Source: Lingula anatina (taxonomy: Eukaryota > Brachiopoda > Lingulata > Lingulida > Lingulidae). From it: DNA of 64,000 bases. The notes below the pieces were generated by a model that saw only the letters and a program-made list of their open reading frames with translations, ran no database searches and was not told the origin of the DNA. A program made the translations under genes and the position numbers. Below are positions 11,301 through 25,300 of this stretch, in pieces (position 1 is the first letter of the stretch; each line of letters opens with the position of its first letter). The stretch covers positions 160,450-224,449 of the forward strand of contig NW_019775597.1 in the NCBI RefSeq assembly GCF_001039355.2. Direction: 5' to 3'.

Positions 11301-13802
11301 GTTAGCCGCCAACAGTCGTCACAAATAGAAAGGTAGTTAGTCTGTCTGTCTGTATTTGCCATTCTTTTTCAAATTCGGTTGAACTGAGTTGTAAGGCGAT
11401 TTTAAATGCCAATCACTATCTGAAAACCTAAACATTGTATTCATCTAATGTAAGGTAAACCAAGACTGCATTGAACTAAGAAAGAACCTATAAGAAGACA
11501 TCTAGTGTCTTGATTAATTGTTAATCTTTGCAATGAATGCTATTCTTACCTACTTCTAAATAAATGTTTATCTCCGTGGAATTCTATCGTGTGAGATTAT
11601 ACGATGGGAGACAATTGGAGAAGACGAACAGTATCCGTGAAACATCTGCAAAAAAAGCCATCTCTTTCTGTTGGATGTCAGAATGGAGCTTGTAAATAAT
11701 GGACAGTCACCCCACGCATTTGTTTTTATCTTAAACTTTACCTTACAAAAACTGTCGGGCGGTTATTTGTCACCACCTTTTGAAGATTCATAGACCTTTT
11801 GAAAAAGCAGTTAAGTAATCGATGCGCTAAATTTACAATTTCGGAATGTCTATAGAACGTTAGATTTTACATTTAACTTTTGGGGTAGTCCCCCCTTCCG
11901 TTCTGTTGTCTAATGCTTTGTAAAAACATTAGGCGACCTCTGGCAAAATGAGAAGTTTGGAGCAATTTAGTTGGCAAGAAACTGTTAGCAGGTTGCTGCA
12001 AGAGATCTACAGTTTGCAGCAAGTTTGCAAGAAGTCGTCCTATCCTTCCAAATCAAAACAGTACCTCATTTGAGAGGTAAATTTCCTCTTGCAATTTCGC
12101 GGCAGCAATTTATTTTTGCTAGGAGTAAATAACGTGTAAAAACATAATATCTAATATCTTCGTAACCAATTTTTTTTGTTAATACAAACCCCCATCAATA
12201 ACCCATTAACCTTGACAAACTTTCTAACAAAAATCGTCAATATTTTAATGCAAGCAGGACGATTTATGTCCATTTTCTATAGATGAGGTTAATTTGAGTG
12301 ACAGCCGAAGAGATAACTACAGGATATTATTTCGGAAGAGAATGCAAGAAGATTAAGAGAGATAAGATAAAAACAAGGAAGTGAATATTTCACAAGAGTA
12401 ATCAATTCAACAGCAAACATGATTCGAATTGTTTCTCGATGTCAGCCACCCCAGTAAAAGCAGGTCGTGGTGAATTATGACTTATTTATATACCCGATAT
12501 ACCTGTTAGGGTATCCCTCAGCGGCTGAGTTATCCCCCCAAAAAAAAAAAAATGCCATTTCTCTGTGCCCTACGTATTGTATTAAAATTGCCCATCGCCA
12601 GAGACTACATTGGAAAAGAACTAAATACATAGAACAGAGGCAAACTGTACAAGTCAAAATTGTATGCAATCACTCTGCTTTGATGTTACACAGTATGTCG
12701 AACACCAAGCTACCTTTTTTAGTACAAAGGTTTGTTAGCTGCTTTTGGAGACAGGATGGAAACTCTAAACGGCAGGAATTTAGAGAAGTTGATTTCGTGC
12801 ACAGATTGAACACATGCCTTCTCTCAAGGTATTACCTTTATATATCAATTAGGACATTTTGAGGACGTCAGGTACATAATCTCCGTGCCATTAATCAAAT
12901 ATTTTGAAATGGATCGGGTTGCCGAAAGATACAGTGGTTAGTTAAAGCTAGAGTCAGTTGATGAGATTGTGGAAGTCTTTATGTTTTTCTTATAGATAAA
13001 AAGTGGCAAGTCTACCAGTGCCCCAACCGTCTCGTGCACGAATGGTAATTTGGGCTGAATTTTTTTAAGCTGTTTGGTTGTTGAATCTTGATGGTCTTTC
13101 TGAACCTTTGTACAAACCAGACATTTACATTGCTTTGTAGATTAAAACGTGCTGCTGATGAATAAGATTGGAATATCAAAATTGATTTACATTAACATGA
13201 ACTGCTGACATATTTACATGTATAAATTGCCATTTGCCTGGCATGAGCTATAAACATGTGTATGTGCATATGCAGTATTTATTTTCCGGGTACCCTTCTC
13301 CACCATTATGTAATCAACGTATCAACTTTCATAGTCACCGTGGCAATATTGAAATTTAAGTGAAAACGTTATTAATTTAAAATTATGTGTAAATCCTACT
13401 CTCTATTCAAGGGAACACGACACGCCCTGAGACACACAGAACATTACCACATGTACGCACCTCAGCTAATAAAACGTGATAATAGGGAGTATGGATACTT
13501 TTCTCGATACTCAGGATTCGCAAATGTTTGATGTTAACTGTTATCAATAAGACTGGAATACTAAAAGCAATTCAACTCGCCACAAGCGGGTACATGACAA
13601 TCACTTCCAGAACCAGAACCACTTTAAAGATAAAAGAACGTAGAATTTATTCACTCTGATGTTTTCAGAAACCACAATGCACTGTACAGCAAACTATTTA
13701 GGTCCACATCTAATACTTTACTATTATATGCAATGGCAAAGTCTGTTTTACAGCACCATTGTCATACCATGAGTAAAGGAAAGATACATCCAGGTACATT
13801 GT

Positions 13803-13860
13803 GTAATCTGCCACACACCGCCATTTAATGTTTCTGCTGCAGGTGTGTTAGGCAGATTAC
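13803..13860. repeat. Short inverted repeat (17–19-bp arms)
   Basis: GTAATCTGCCACACACC (13803–13819) faces GGTGTGTTAGGCAGATTAC (13842–13860) across a 22-bp loop. The outer flanks also pair partly (ACATTGT against ACAATGG). It may be a tiny foldback element or a stem-loop; no transcript evidence is visible. Confidence 0.5.
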
Positions 13861-15904
13861 CAGAGCAATACAATGGCCCCTTCTTGCATTTTATTCACTT
13901 TTATATGATATTAAGGCGGAAGTAAGTTAACAGTATTTCAGTTTGTCAGTCTATTTATTGGATATTTTAAATGAATTAGCGAGATGAAGTTGATAATGGG
14001 GGTAACTATGTGTAGATATTAGAGGTTTGAGTATCCGTTCATGAACATCTTACATTAGATCGATTTAAATTTTGCTGATGAAAGCTCTAGAAGACAGCTC
14101 TCCAGGTCAGAAGATGAAAGCTTTATTTAGAAGAAAGTCTATATGCAAGTAATACTCCCAGTGATGGAATGGACTCTATAGGATAGTTTGCACGTCCAAT
14201 TTTCATTATTTGAAGTACATGTAGTCCATGATCTTTGCAAATTTCATATTTCAGTTAAACTGTGAATAAATGCAGCTGTACCGGTAAGTTTTCCTTAGAT
14301 TTTGATAATTTAATTCTAAAATATAAAAAACACGATTCCTAGCCCAAATATGCCATTGTATAGAAATGTACGCGCAATAATATCACAGGTGTTATGGCTG
14401 TATACATTGTATGAACTTGAACAAAAATCTCACCAACAACAACCGAGTAATGTGCGTTATATACAGTAATACTTATATATCGTATCAACCGAGCAAAAGT
14501 GAACACGACTTAATTAGGGGACAACGTTTTGTCACAGTAAATGCTCTCTGACATATTTAACCAAGCACGACGTTAAATAGATCACATAACCACGAGGGTG
14601 ACAATTAAGGTATTAATCAGTAATACGAGGCTTTATCTATCATATACCATATCGCACGATGTTTTATCACCAGTAACTATGAATTTGGCTTTACTTTCTT
14701 TATTTACACATATTGATTTCAATTCATATTTTAATACTTTATATACTTCTTAAATAAGGTGACGTCAATGAAGTCGCTCCTAGTAAATATTTTAACATGT
14801 ACATATAGTTGCTATGACAAGTTGGCTTTGTTAACTCTCTTCCTTTATCTGGAGACCGTGATACCTTTTAACAGCGTGATAAATGGCATGCTTGAATACC
14901 ATAAGTTTCAAGGATGAAACACACCAAAGTCAATGAAAGAAGCTACAGCAACATTGATACCTTGTGGATAAAAAGATACAATGGTACAGATGTATGTCTT
15001 TTTTACAGCTGAACAACATTCCAACTGTCATAAAAACAGGAACTTGATATTGTATCTGCAAAGAAAGAGCCCCGTCAGTTAAGGAATAAGTGGCACTGAT
15101 AATTATTTTACTGGAATTGATTGCCTGTCGTTTAAGTAAGGCCATGAATCATTGCCTTATTTTGAACTGTTCACACTTGTGATGAATTTAAACACATTTG
15201 GATTCGTCCTTCAATGAAAAAGAAAAAACAGTGTGTAAGCACGCTTTACAACCAACATTTTCAACCATACAGCGTAATGTGTTCATAAAGAAGAAACTTA
15301 TTGAAACTATCAACAATTTATACATGACAGGTAAGTTTGAAGCCCACCAACTGCAAGTCAGTAGGTGGAAATCTTACCAATTATAATTCACCGCTATGCT
15401 ATTGCCATGGGAACAGTAACCTGTGCCTAAACGGTGATATCGCATCCAGAGAGAGATCGAAGTTAATTACGAGCTACGACAGTTTGCTATAAGCTAGTCA
15501 TTTAAGGTATTTTAAATAGAATCGATCGCAGTAGACAGCAATTAGCCAATTTGCTATTGTCAGAATTTCATTTCATATTTGTTGTTTGCTTATTGTTCGG
15601 AATCCATCGGACTGTATCTTCGCCGCTTGCTATAAGCAATGTCAATAAGGTTTGAACTGGGTTAATTGAGAATTTTATGACTGATAATACCATCTACAGT
15701 GCGTGCAAAAAGCTCAGGATAGATTTTACGTAGGATATAAATCGTAATGACGCATATTCTAGCGTCGGGGAGCAGTGATTGAAAAATCTCTTTATCTACA
15801 AACTGACCCTCGGAACGTACAGAAACGGTAATGAGCAACTACCATCTAACGAACGGTGGAAGGTGAAAAGACTGAAATTCCTTTAGGCCTTTGGTAGATC
15901 AAAG

Positions 15905-16099
15905 ATGTTTTCTTGGTTTTCAGGAAGAAAGACCTCTGCAAAAATCGCTGGTGTGAAGGAAGTCAAAATAAATATGTTGGCTGAAGAAAGGGGTTTGACA
16001 TTAGAAATGACCAAGCCACCGACAGGGCCACCCGTTCATGATGACAACTTCAGCGGAGCCGTATGTCATATGCGAGACAGTCCTTTTAGAATATTAAAG
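15905..16099 (+). CDS. TRPA1: TRPA1 exon 1 (N-terminus, 65 codons)
   Basis: Starts ATGTTTTCTTGG and ends in phase 0 at ATTAAAG before the donor GTAGGA. The residues have no recognisable domain, as usual for TRPA1 N-termini. The last residues (FRILK) read directly into exon 2 (VAKSGNIEAFERL), where the ankyrin array begins. That join across a 9.3-kb intron is inferred from phase and sense, not from a transcript. Confidence 0.8.
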
Positions 16100-19000
16100 G
16101 TAGGAATGCGAACTGCAGCACTGCATATCATCGCAAGTTCACTTTTTGTAACTGAATATGAAGAATATAAACATTTTCCCATGTTTAATTGATGTTTTTT
16201 TTAAATTGATTTTTCATTAGTTTATTTTCATTTTTTTAAATTGTTTATGATGTATTGTTTTTTAGAGTTTAATTTTATTCCCACTGTTCATTAGTTAATT
16301 TATTTGTTATAGAGATTTATTAGCCATAATTTCATTCACTTATTGAGAAACTCAAGCGACAAACACTGATACAATAGAAAGAGAATACACGAAGAGTACA
16401 TTACAGTCATACGCAGATGTCTGCACTTGCCAAAATCTTGATGGTATTTCTTTGCAACTGCTCATTGACGAGCCCTGGTTTTCTTTAAAACATCATTGTG
16501 AAATTGGTATATTATCATAAAATGAATTTTAACAGGCAACGGTATAGATAATAAAAAGATAAATGAGAGAAATAATTTTTAAAAACATTACGTGCGTCAA
16601 AGCGCAAAAGCTTGTCGAAAGTCCTTTACTCTAACAGATAATACCAAACAGAGGAGTTGATATGAAAACAAATTGCGGATATTTATTTATTTATTACGGA
16701 CGCAATATTAACACAATAGATATAAACAAGAGACCCAGAAGGGAGTGGACAAAGAATGGTATCCCATCTAATTTTCCCACTAAATCGAATTAACCTCGAC
16801 AATAGAAATTTCTTTCTATTCATGCATCATTGCACGGCCCATGCACTTCGATTCGATGCTTTATACCATTCCTAATCAAATAATTAAACCCTCAATGAAT
16901 GGCCAGTCGCTTAAAATGTCATGTTTTGTAGTACACTATAGAGGGAAATATCGACATCAGATGGTTTTATTTGGTTTTTTCAGGCCTGGCTTAGGAAAGA
17001 TAAGTGCCTATGCAGTATATGTTGACATAGATAGTATGACATTTAGGGCATTCAAATACGGATAGTATACCATTACATTTGCATAGGAAGACATCTCTTA
17101 TAACTCCTCGCTCCTGGCGACTATCATAAAGATAAAAAAGCATTCGTTCCCGCAGATCGACTCGCTGTCAAAACCAGGAAATTGAATTCAAGATGCTCAG
17201 TCTGAGAATATTGAATTTTTCGTAATGCTGAATCAACACATGCCTGTGCCTGTAAATCAACATATGGCTGTAGTAAACTATCCGTTCCCTTTTATCATCC
17301 ATAAATCAGATTCTATATGATAACTTTTAATTTCTCATGGGGGAGGGGGCATTGAGTGTGGACTGGCATACACCTTTTAGGTGATCACCTCAGCAATTTC
17401 CAGGGATATCGTAAAGAGTTGGGGAAATAAATAGCTTATAGGTAAACAATTTGCTTTTCGTGCCATTGCAAGCTTTAAAAATACTTTTTACTAACGTAGA
17501 TATGCAAACCGTATATACACATTTGAAGCTTGTGGTATTATCTATTCGGATACGTTTTATCATAACATACAGTGTATGTTGCAACTAAATTTTTACTGAG
17601 GTACATCAATATATTTTTAATTTCTTGACGTAACTTCACTAACATTTTTCATTTTGGAATTTCATGATAGCAATCTTACGCTTGCAGCAGACAATGAATA
17701 CTGTTCCAAAAAAAAAAAAAAAAAAAGAAAGAAAGAAAGAAAGAAAAGAAAGAAAGAAAAGAAAAACTTTAATTCGTCGCACAGCTTTTTTATGGTTATG
17801 TCATCAACCTGTGAGAATCGAGATTGTTGCCTGTTAATTAGGAGGATAACCGATATCACCATATTTAATTGTGTGGTCAGTAATTGGATGAAACTGTCAA
17901 ATGCAGATTAAACTGTCAGTGGCATCAAGACGGAAGTGTCACGCAATACGCCATCGCCATGCGTACCACACCATTGACTCCACAATCTGTAAAATATCGA
18001 CCTAATCTTCAAACATGAATTAAGGTACATTGTAATGCATTGTAATACAGCCCTACTAGCCCTACTTTTTTTTTTAATGTGATACAAAATAATAAGATGC
18101 CTACAGTTAATGAAGATATGGTTGAGTTTTCACTGCCCCAAAGATATTAACACACCCACATTCAGCCAATTTTAATAGTATACTACAGTTATTCTTGGGA
18201 GTATTATTGAAATCATAGTTTGCGAAGGGAAACACTGGCTACCTAATTAAAATGACGAAACTGATTAACCTATTTCATTATGAAGGCGTAGATCAGTTGA
18301 CTGAGCTTAATTAACTTGTCTACAGGCCCATTATCATGTGCGTGGAGAACATACATATTAAACAATACTGTAGGTTTAACATGCACCACAGAATACTCTC
18401 AATGACGCAGAAAAAACCGTCCACAACAAATAATTATTTTCTGATCCTTGCATTTTTACTAATAGTAACAGATTTACCATGGAGGCATTTAATTGGTATT
18501 TTCAGGTGACATAGCCTAATTGAATGGTATTATCCTTTTTCTACATAAATGAATATACATGTAATCGGTTTAACATGCTGGATATGACCAATCGACATAG
18601 GGAAGTGACCCTGGCATGAAAGTGACAGCAGATTTGAGTGAATAAATAATTGCCACAAAGCCTTTTAAACTAGATATTCAATGATGGACGATGCATGTAG
18701 ATATTTAATGGTGCACGCAGTTCTCGGTCCATTACAAAACAACTGTGTTTTGTGTTTCATAACAACTGTTTTTTTGTTAGCATATTATTTTTGCAACCTT
18801 TTGACTTCATAACGATTGAACGGTTTAAAATACGTAAATTAATCTTCCTGAGCGTATAAATCGTTACATTTATTTTAAAATTATATTGTTCAACCTGAGC
18901 TAGAAGTCATCTGCTATATGATTTCATCACGTCAAATTAAGTATTATAGGTGCAATTGTCGTTCTTAAGCTCTTTCATTACACATGCATGCATGTTATGA

Positions 19001-22000
19001 ATTACATGCTGGACATAAAAAATCATCAACCTTCATATTAATATTCTAAAGGGCTTTTCCAATAGAGTATTTTCAACAATTACTTCAATGCACTTGAACA
19101 GAGTATAAACATTCACCTTATGAAATAAAGTAAACACACACCGTCGCTAGGTTTTTATAATGTACATATTAACATCAAGCAAACCTGGAAGCAGTATGAA
19201 TTGCTCTCAACGCTTTATCAATTGGTCGTAGGGGCTATCGCCACGTGGCCTGCAATTAACCTCTTCCTTCATTTAAAGGGATGAAATCTTTCCAGCCAGA
19301 TGGCATCACTTCATTAAGCACATGAGTGCACGGAGTGAATCGATCACAATCATGGTTTAATGCAAAACATTAAGTTTTCTGTCAATAAATCTCAAGTACT
19401 GGATTCACCGTTACTGTGTAGGTAGACGTTTGAATTGGCTTGTCTAAATAACAGTCAGAGAGAGATATCGCATTTATTTTCGGTCTGTTTTGCCTATATT
19501 TTCATATTTTATATAATAATGTGATAAGAAATGGGGCTACTCATTTGCGTAATGCATTGTTGGCAGTAGTGAGCTGACCTAAAGTGAATGTCATTAGAAT
19601 TAACAAACCTAATAAATCATAGGTAACGTCCATGGCGTTAATTAATTAATAAAGGACACCCATAATTACCAATCGTCTTAACAATGTCTAGTTTAGCAGT
19701 CTAAACTTTTTCTCGATAACTGTTTCTCGATATTCATTAGTACAAATGTGAACGGAGGTAAACGCCTTATGTCCCTATACATTCCCAATTCAGGTGAGTC
19801 AGCAAGTGATATTGACATCTCGGCATAAGGATTACATTTCCGTTGGATAAATACATTTTTTGTGTAATGTTAACAGATTAAATGACGTAGCACGTTCAAT
19901 TCGACCCCGACAAATAGGTTTGTTACCAATGATTCAAAAGCAAAACCACCATGGGAACTCAACAGAATTGTGTGGTTTATTCAATGAAAAAAAATATCCA
20001 AGAAATGAAAGGTAAATATTGCTGCTTAAACCTCGTGTTATTAGTGTCCAGGAAACCAGGCCCCTTTTAACGCTGTGCAAAGGAATCAAGACTATCTGTG
20101 TTGATAGAGTTACTCGGGAATTCGGTCTGATAAAATGATCGAAGATACGCTAATTACTTTAAAGTGTGTCGTACGTGTTAATGGAAAATGCTAAGTCATA
20201 GTAGTTTAGTCATCGAGTTTATTGTTTAATCAGTTTTCCCCCTTCGGCAGCTACCGCAATGTCTAACGAAGCTGTCAGGGCATCTCCGTCCCATATTGAC
20301 AAAAGTGTAACTTTAACGAAAAAGACAAGTTGTTGTAATCAATAATAATCCAATGTTGTAACTCATATACCTTAAAGCTTTTTCTAAAAACAGCACCCCT
20401 CCTTCCAGCTGCGAGGCTACGATAAGCCACCAAAACAGCGCTTGTTCCACAGAATGTTTCCAGAGGTAGATTCCCGTAAACATAATCTAATGAAAGAAAC
20501 AAATTACACCTTGCGCCGGGAGAATGCGTTTTCTGTGTTAAACTGTATATACAAGTTTCATAATTGAGTTCCAGATTTATCTTCATTAATGGTCAAGGAT
20601 GTTATGATAAATGAACTGGGCAGTGTTTATTTTCGTTTCTATCTACCGTCAAAATATCTGCTGGAGATTCCAAGCATTTAATAAACATTTGTGCTCTGTG
20701 AAAATTACCAGTATGAAACCCTGACACATGAAGACAGCTGTGTATAAAGACAGTGTTCGTGTTTTCATACTTCATAGATATGCGTAGAGTGTGATCATAA
20801 TAACTCAACACTGGATACGTCAACTATAATATACAAAATGTATATACCATCACAAACGCAATATCTTATGCTATATGGTAACCGTCATAACCTAATGAAT
20901 AATTATCTTGGCCTTTGAACCCTAGCTTGGACAGAGCATTCGATACTATTGAGAATAACCTTGACGTACACATATTATTTAGAAAAAGTCTCAAAATGAT
21001 GGATATATTAGAACGTGTTCAACATCCTTTACATGAATGTCATCAATACCTCCAAAATACATTCTGTTTTCTACATTATTAGGTTAACAAAATAATTCAT
21101 CGTTAATTAGCGGGACAATATTCTTGTTTTTGGATACGTTATTGAAAAAAAAACGCATCCCATGGTGCTGTTCCTTCAGTCAGAATAAATTTCTAGAGCG
21201 ATATATTAAAATGCACTAATTGCCCTAAAACACGTGGAAGAGGACAGCCTCTTCTCTGATTGATGCATTTGACTCTTAATTGATACACGTCAAAGCAAGA
21301 TGTCGATTCCGATGGGATAAGTTTAAAAAAGTGCCGAGTCATTATTGGTATAAAACATTGGCAATCAAACCGGGATAATTATCAAAAATGTACAAATATC
21401 TGCCGGAAAGAACGAGTGTTTTTCTTGTTTTAACTCGCTTGTACATGTAATGCGACCTACCCAATTAATCTAATGCACGTGTACGTCATCGAGTATGCTT
21501 TGTATCGACGTTTTTCCATTATTCTTGTTAATCAATTTTTACTTTCAATAAATAGGAGCTGCTGTTCAGAAACCGCATATGTTTCAAACGACGTGGGCAA
21601 AATTCCACCTCTTGCAGATAGTTAGTACAAATCTATACAATATTCAAGGTTTATGTGGTAGCAGTCTCTTAACTGTTTGAAGTTACATTAAACATTTTGG
21701 GTATTGGATGAAGTAGCTGACTTCTGTATTATTTGACTATCATAAAATCCAATAACTCAGCGATGCCAAAGAAGTGTATAGCGGTATTGCCGTTTAGGTG
21801 CCGTAACTCTGGCCTACCATGGGACCCTGCAGAGATGTTTAAGGTAGGCCTAGTAAATACATCTCAGTTTTACATGTTTTGAAATATTTGACTTTCAAAG
21901 AACCGAGATGAGATAATAATAATGATGGGATAAATATTATTTGTTTTTTTAAATAAATCCCATTGCTCTGTCAATCTCCGTTCTCTTTTAACAAACGTGT

Positions 22001-22302
22001 CTGTTATCTGATTATTTGTAAGCTACCTTGTTACAGAGGCTAGTGAAGGCGAATGTTTTGGATATTGAGTTAAAGTTGGAAGATAATCGAAATATTTCAT
22101 GGTTTTTCAATATTGTAACAGATATCGATATGCTATAAAAAGAAAATAGAAGGATACCATACTGCTTCCTTGAGACAGTGGTCATTCATGTACTGTATGT
22201 TCAACTGTGCTTTTTGTGATTAGAGTAGCATATGGACACAAGTGCACATCTTATTTTCTTTCCTTCCTCTATCTCTCCAATATTTCTCAACCGATAAATT
22301 TA

Positions 22303-22334
<32 letters not shown>

Positions 22335-25300
22335 CGGTATTCTAACCTTAGCAGTTCAAATATCGTTTTTTTTTCAAAAAGGATATGACTATGACGAAAA
22401 CTTTCTGGAACATCCGTTGACAAACACATTAGTCTATATGTCTCTTGTTCACAGCGTCGTACTCACTCTGTTAAAACCTACGATTAATACACAAGTGGAT
22501 GTTCACTAATCGAGCCAGAAATATACAACGTGCTGAAGGTAATGGTGTTTTAATGGCTGTTTCTAATTAAGCACTTCTCATGTTGTGATGCCATTAAAAT
22601 ATCAGATTACAAACTACTTAATCTATCTATTACTTTGTGAACATTTTTATTTTCCTTTTGCGCAATAATTTCATGCTTGATATTTTAAGTGTCACGTCTG
22701 CATGTGCATATTTAAAAAACAAAGCTAGAAAAGTATATAAAAAGATGGGGAAAATATCTAATAAAATTGACACATATCTTTTAATTTGTATGTTATTGAA
22801 TAATATTATCATTGTTTTTTTTTATATGGAGTTATGGGCAAACGGTTTGTTTTATAACCTGCTGATGAAATTGCTGAATAGTTTAGGAAAAAATAGACGC
22901 GTATTTTGCTTCCAGGACGCATGCTCGGTATTGCCTTGGCCTGTATGATAATTTTGACAGGCTTTCCCGGTGATGCTATATACCTAGACCTTGAGAAAAA
23001 TCAACAATAAAGTGGACCGCCTTTACACCTATTGAACAATAAAATCTCAATTTATGAGTACACGTAGGATATCTCAGCTTTATATTGAATACATGTTTAT
23101 CCCGTGTTATTAATTTGAATATCCAAATGTTGATAGGCCGGTGCCTAATAGTGAGAACAGGTCTCACCTTTTGCTTTCAGTATGCTATTTTATCTTTATC
23201 TGTCATTGGTGGTTTAAATAATCAATTAAATTTTTAATGTTTATCTGTCATTTATCTGACAGTGAAAACCTTATAGCTACACTGTTATATCCAGTGCTTA
23301 TTTCCACCATGACTTATATCCCTTTCAGTACATACTTTTCATTTTTAAGTTATTGTACTTAATTATCTATGTGCAGTTAACACACGTTTTATTTACATTG
23401 AAATTGACGGGATTCATGAATATACGTTTTGAATACTATCTTAACAGTATCTAGTCATTTCAAGTATAAAAATGTCTCAGACATTTTGACTAATTGCTCA
23501 AAGATATAACACATTTCACCTAAAGGTATTGCTTTCAGTGGCGTTACATATACGGACATAGTGGTCACTTAAATGTATTTTGATAAACTACGATTAGGCC
23601 ATCTGACCACGGCGGTGCCCTATTTCATCGCTGAAATAATACAGGGCAACTGTAACCTCGCTCCAAATTCAAATCCATATTCTCAGAACAACTAGAGCGT
23701 GATCCTCAGGGAGTTGCCTTAAGGAAATTAGAGTACATTATAGAATGCTTGGAATGGTACACTGACAGGAAATGTGTGTATGTACATATAGAAAAACAAT
23801 GACGATGGCATTTAATGGGTTTCATTGTCAGTTCGAATAAAACGAATGTGCATATATCCCTTAGTTACGACAGTAAGTTGGTTTTGTTAGGTGGTAACCA
23901 GCGTAAGCGCAAAACATCTGTGCATGCCTTTATGGCTATTTGACAGGGATGTACGGAATCTGGTTTGGGGCATATAACAATCAAAAATAAAGCTGTAGTT
24001 AATTTTCAACGGGGACGATAAGAAATAGGGCTAGTATAGAATAATTCCATCTGTTAAAAATGCGTTATTTGTGCATTTGAGAGAATTCCTTTGAAGGCCA
24101 AGTGTTTATACTGGAGAGAAGTATCAAGGTCATATTGACCTAAAGCCTCTCCAATTCATCTCAACACAGGTGCTCCAAATTCCAAAATGTTCGAAAACTC
24201 TGATAAAATTATAAATAGTCATTTTAAGACTGCATCGATTTAGAAACTACGTTGATGGAAGGAGAAGTAAATGATATCTTGTTAATACGATATCTGGGTT
24301 TTGGCCTTTGGTTCCGATTTTCTAAAAACACGAAACGAAACAGTTAAAGGGAATGGGGCTTTCAACATAAGCATGAAATTGTTTTATTTATAAAATTACA
24401 AGCATATTGTAATTTTTGTTTATTTGAAGTTCATCAATGTATAATTCATACCATACAGAGAAAAAAAACCATCTTGTTATAACTTTCAGTTTTCGTAAAA
24501 CGAGGGGGAAATATACAGGCTGCAAAAGCTTTTTGCATGGTCTGGTACGCAACGCATGCGCAGATGTTTTTCTCTATACCCTGGTGGCTGGTGGCCTTAA
24601 GCTAAACATTGGCGCGGGACATGTCCATGTTACACGCAATCACTTAGTGGAGCGCTTATTGAAGCAGGTCTTTATCAGTCGAGATTGCTGCGTCTATTCT
24701 TTAATTGATTTCAATCAAAGTACTTAAAGTCGGTGCAAATAGGTTTGTGGTGTAAGGTAGACAGAAGATTGGCAGAAAGACATTTTATGTTTTAGCTCCA
24801 TAAAAGAGCAGGTGAAGATAAACGCATCGGAAATTCGACGTGTTGCTGATGCTGCGATTTTGGACCAAAAAGTACAAAATCTACGAATGTGGACATCATA
24901 CTGCAAGGGCAGACGAAAGGCTTTTCGATGCAGAAGAATATGCGTTGGTAAATTATCATAGTAAAAAAAGAGTCATAAAACAATTTGTGTCATCTGATGA
25001 AAGGCACTGTCAATGAAGAGGATAAATTCAATACAATGAATATTTTCCGCCAATGCCTGCGTGTCGCATTAGCGGCCAAGCGCAGTCAACTGAAACAATA
25101 GATGCCATCGTCGTCGGTTTATTAATTACGTGCACTGTGTACATAACAATCTGTGATACATGTATTTCGCTTTATTCTTATTACTTGACATTCAATTTGT
25201 TTTCAGATCCCTATCACTTGTTAACACAAATGGATGCGTGTAATGGACCAGCGACAATTAACTCTCAGATGTTAATGCAGGACACTTGGGCGTTGTGTCG

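Larger units (their letters stand above)
7417..15904. other. Gene-free intergenic stretch between the receptor gene and TRPA1
   Basis: Apart from the 45-bp tandem array at 8005–8350 and the hairpin at 13803–13860, I see no supported gene. Open frames here are short (under 135 codons), AT-rich, low in complexity and match no family I recognise. The 3' part presumably contains the TRPA1 promoter and any non-coding 5' exons, which cannot be located from sequence alone. Confidence 0.6.

Noticed and set aside
12467-12862. 131-codon open frame in the intergenic region
   Set aside because: AT-rich and low-complexity, with an A-run, no recognisable motif, no supporting splice structure and an overlapping open frame on the other strand.
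16841-17065. Small open frame after TRPA1 exon 1
   Set aside because: No domain and no consistent splice phase with the neighbouring TRPA1 exons.
22207-22948. Hydrophobic open frames in TRPA1 intron 1
   Set aside because: They depend on the CT microsatellite and AT-rich sequence, overlap open frames on the other strand, and match no family.
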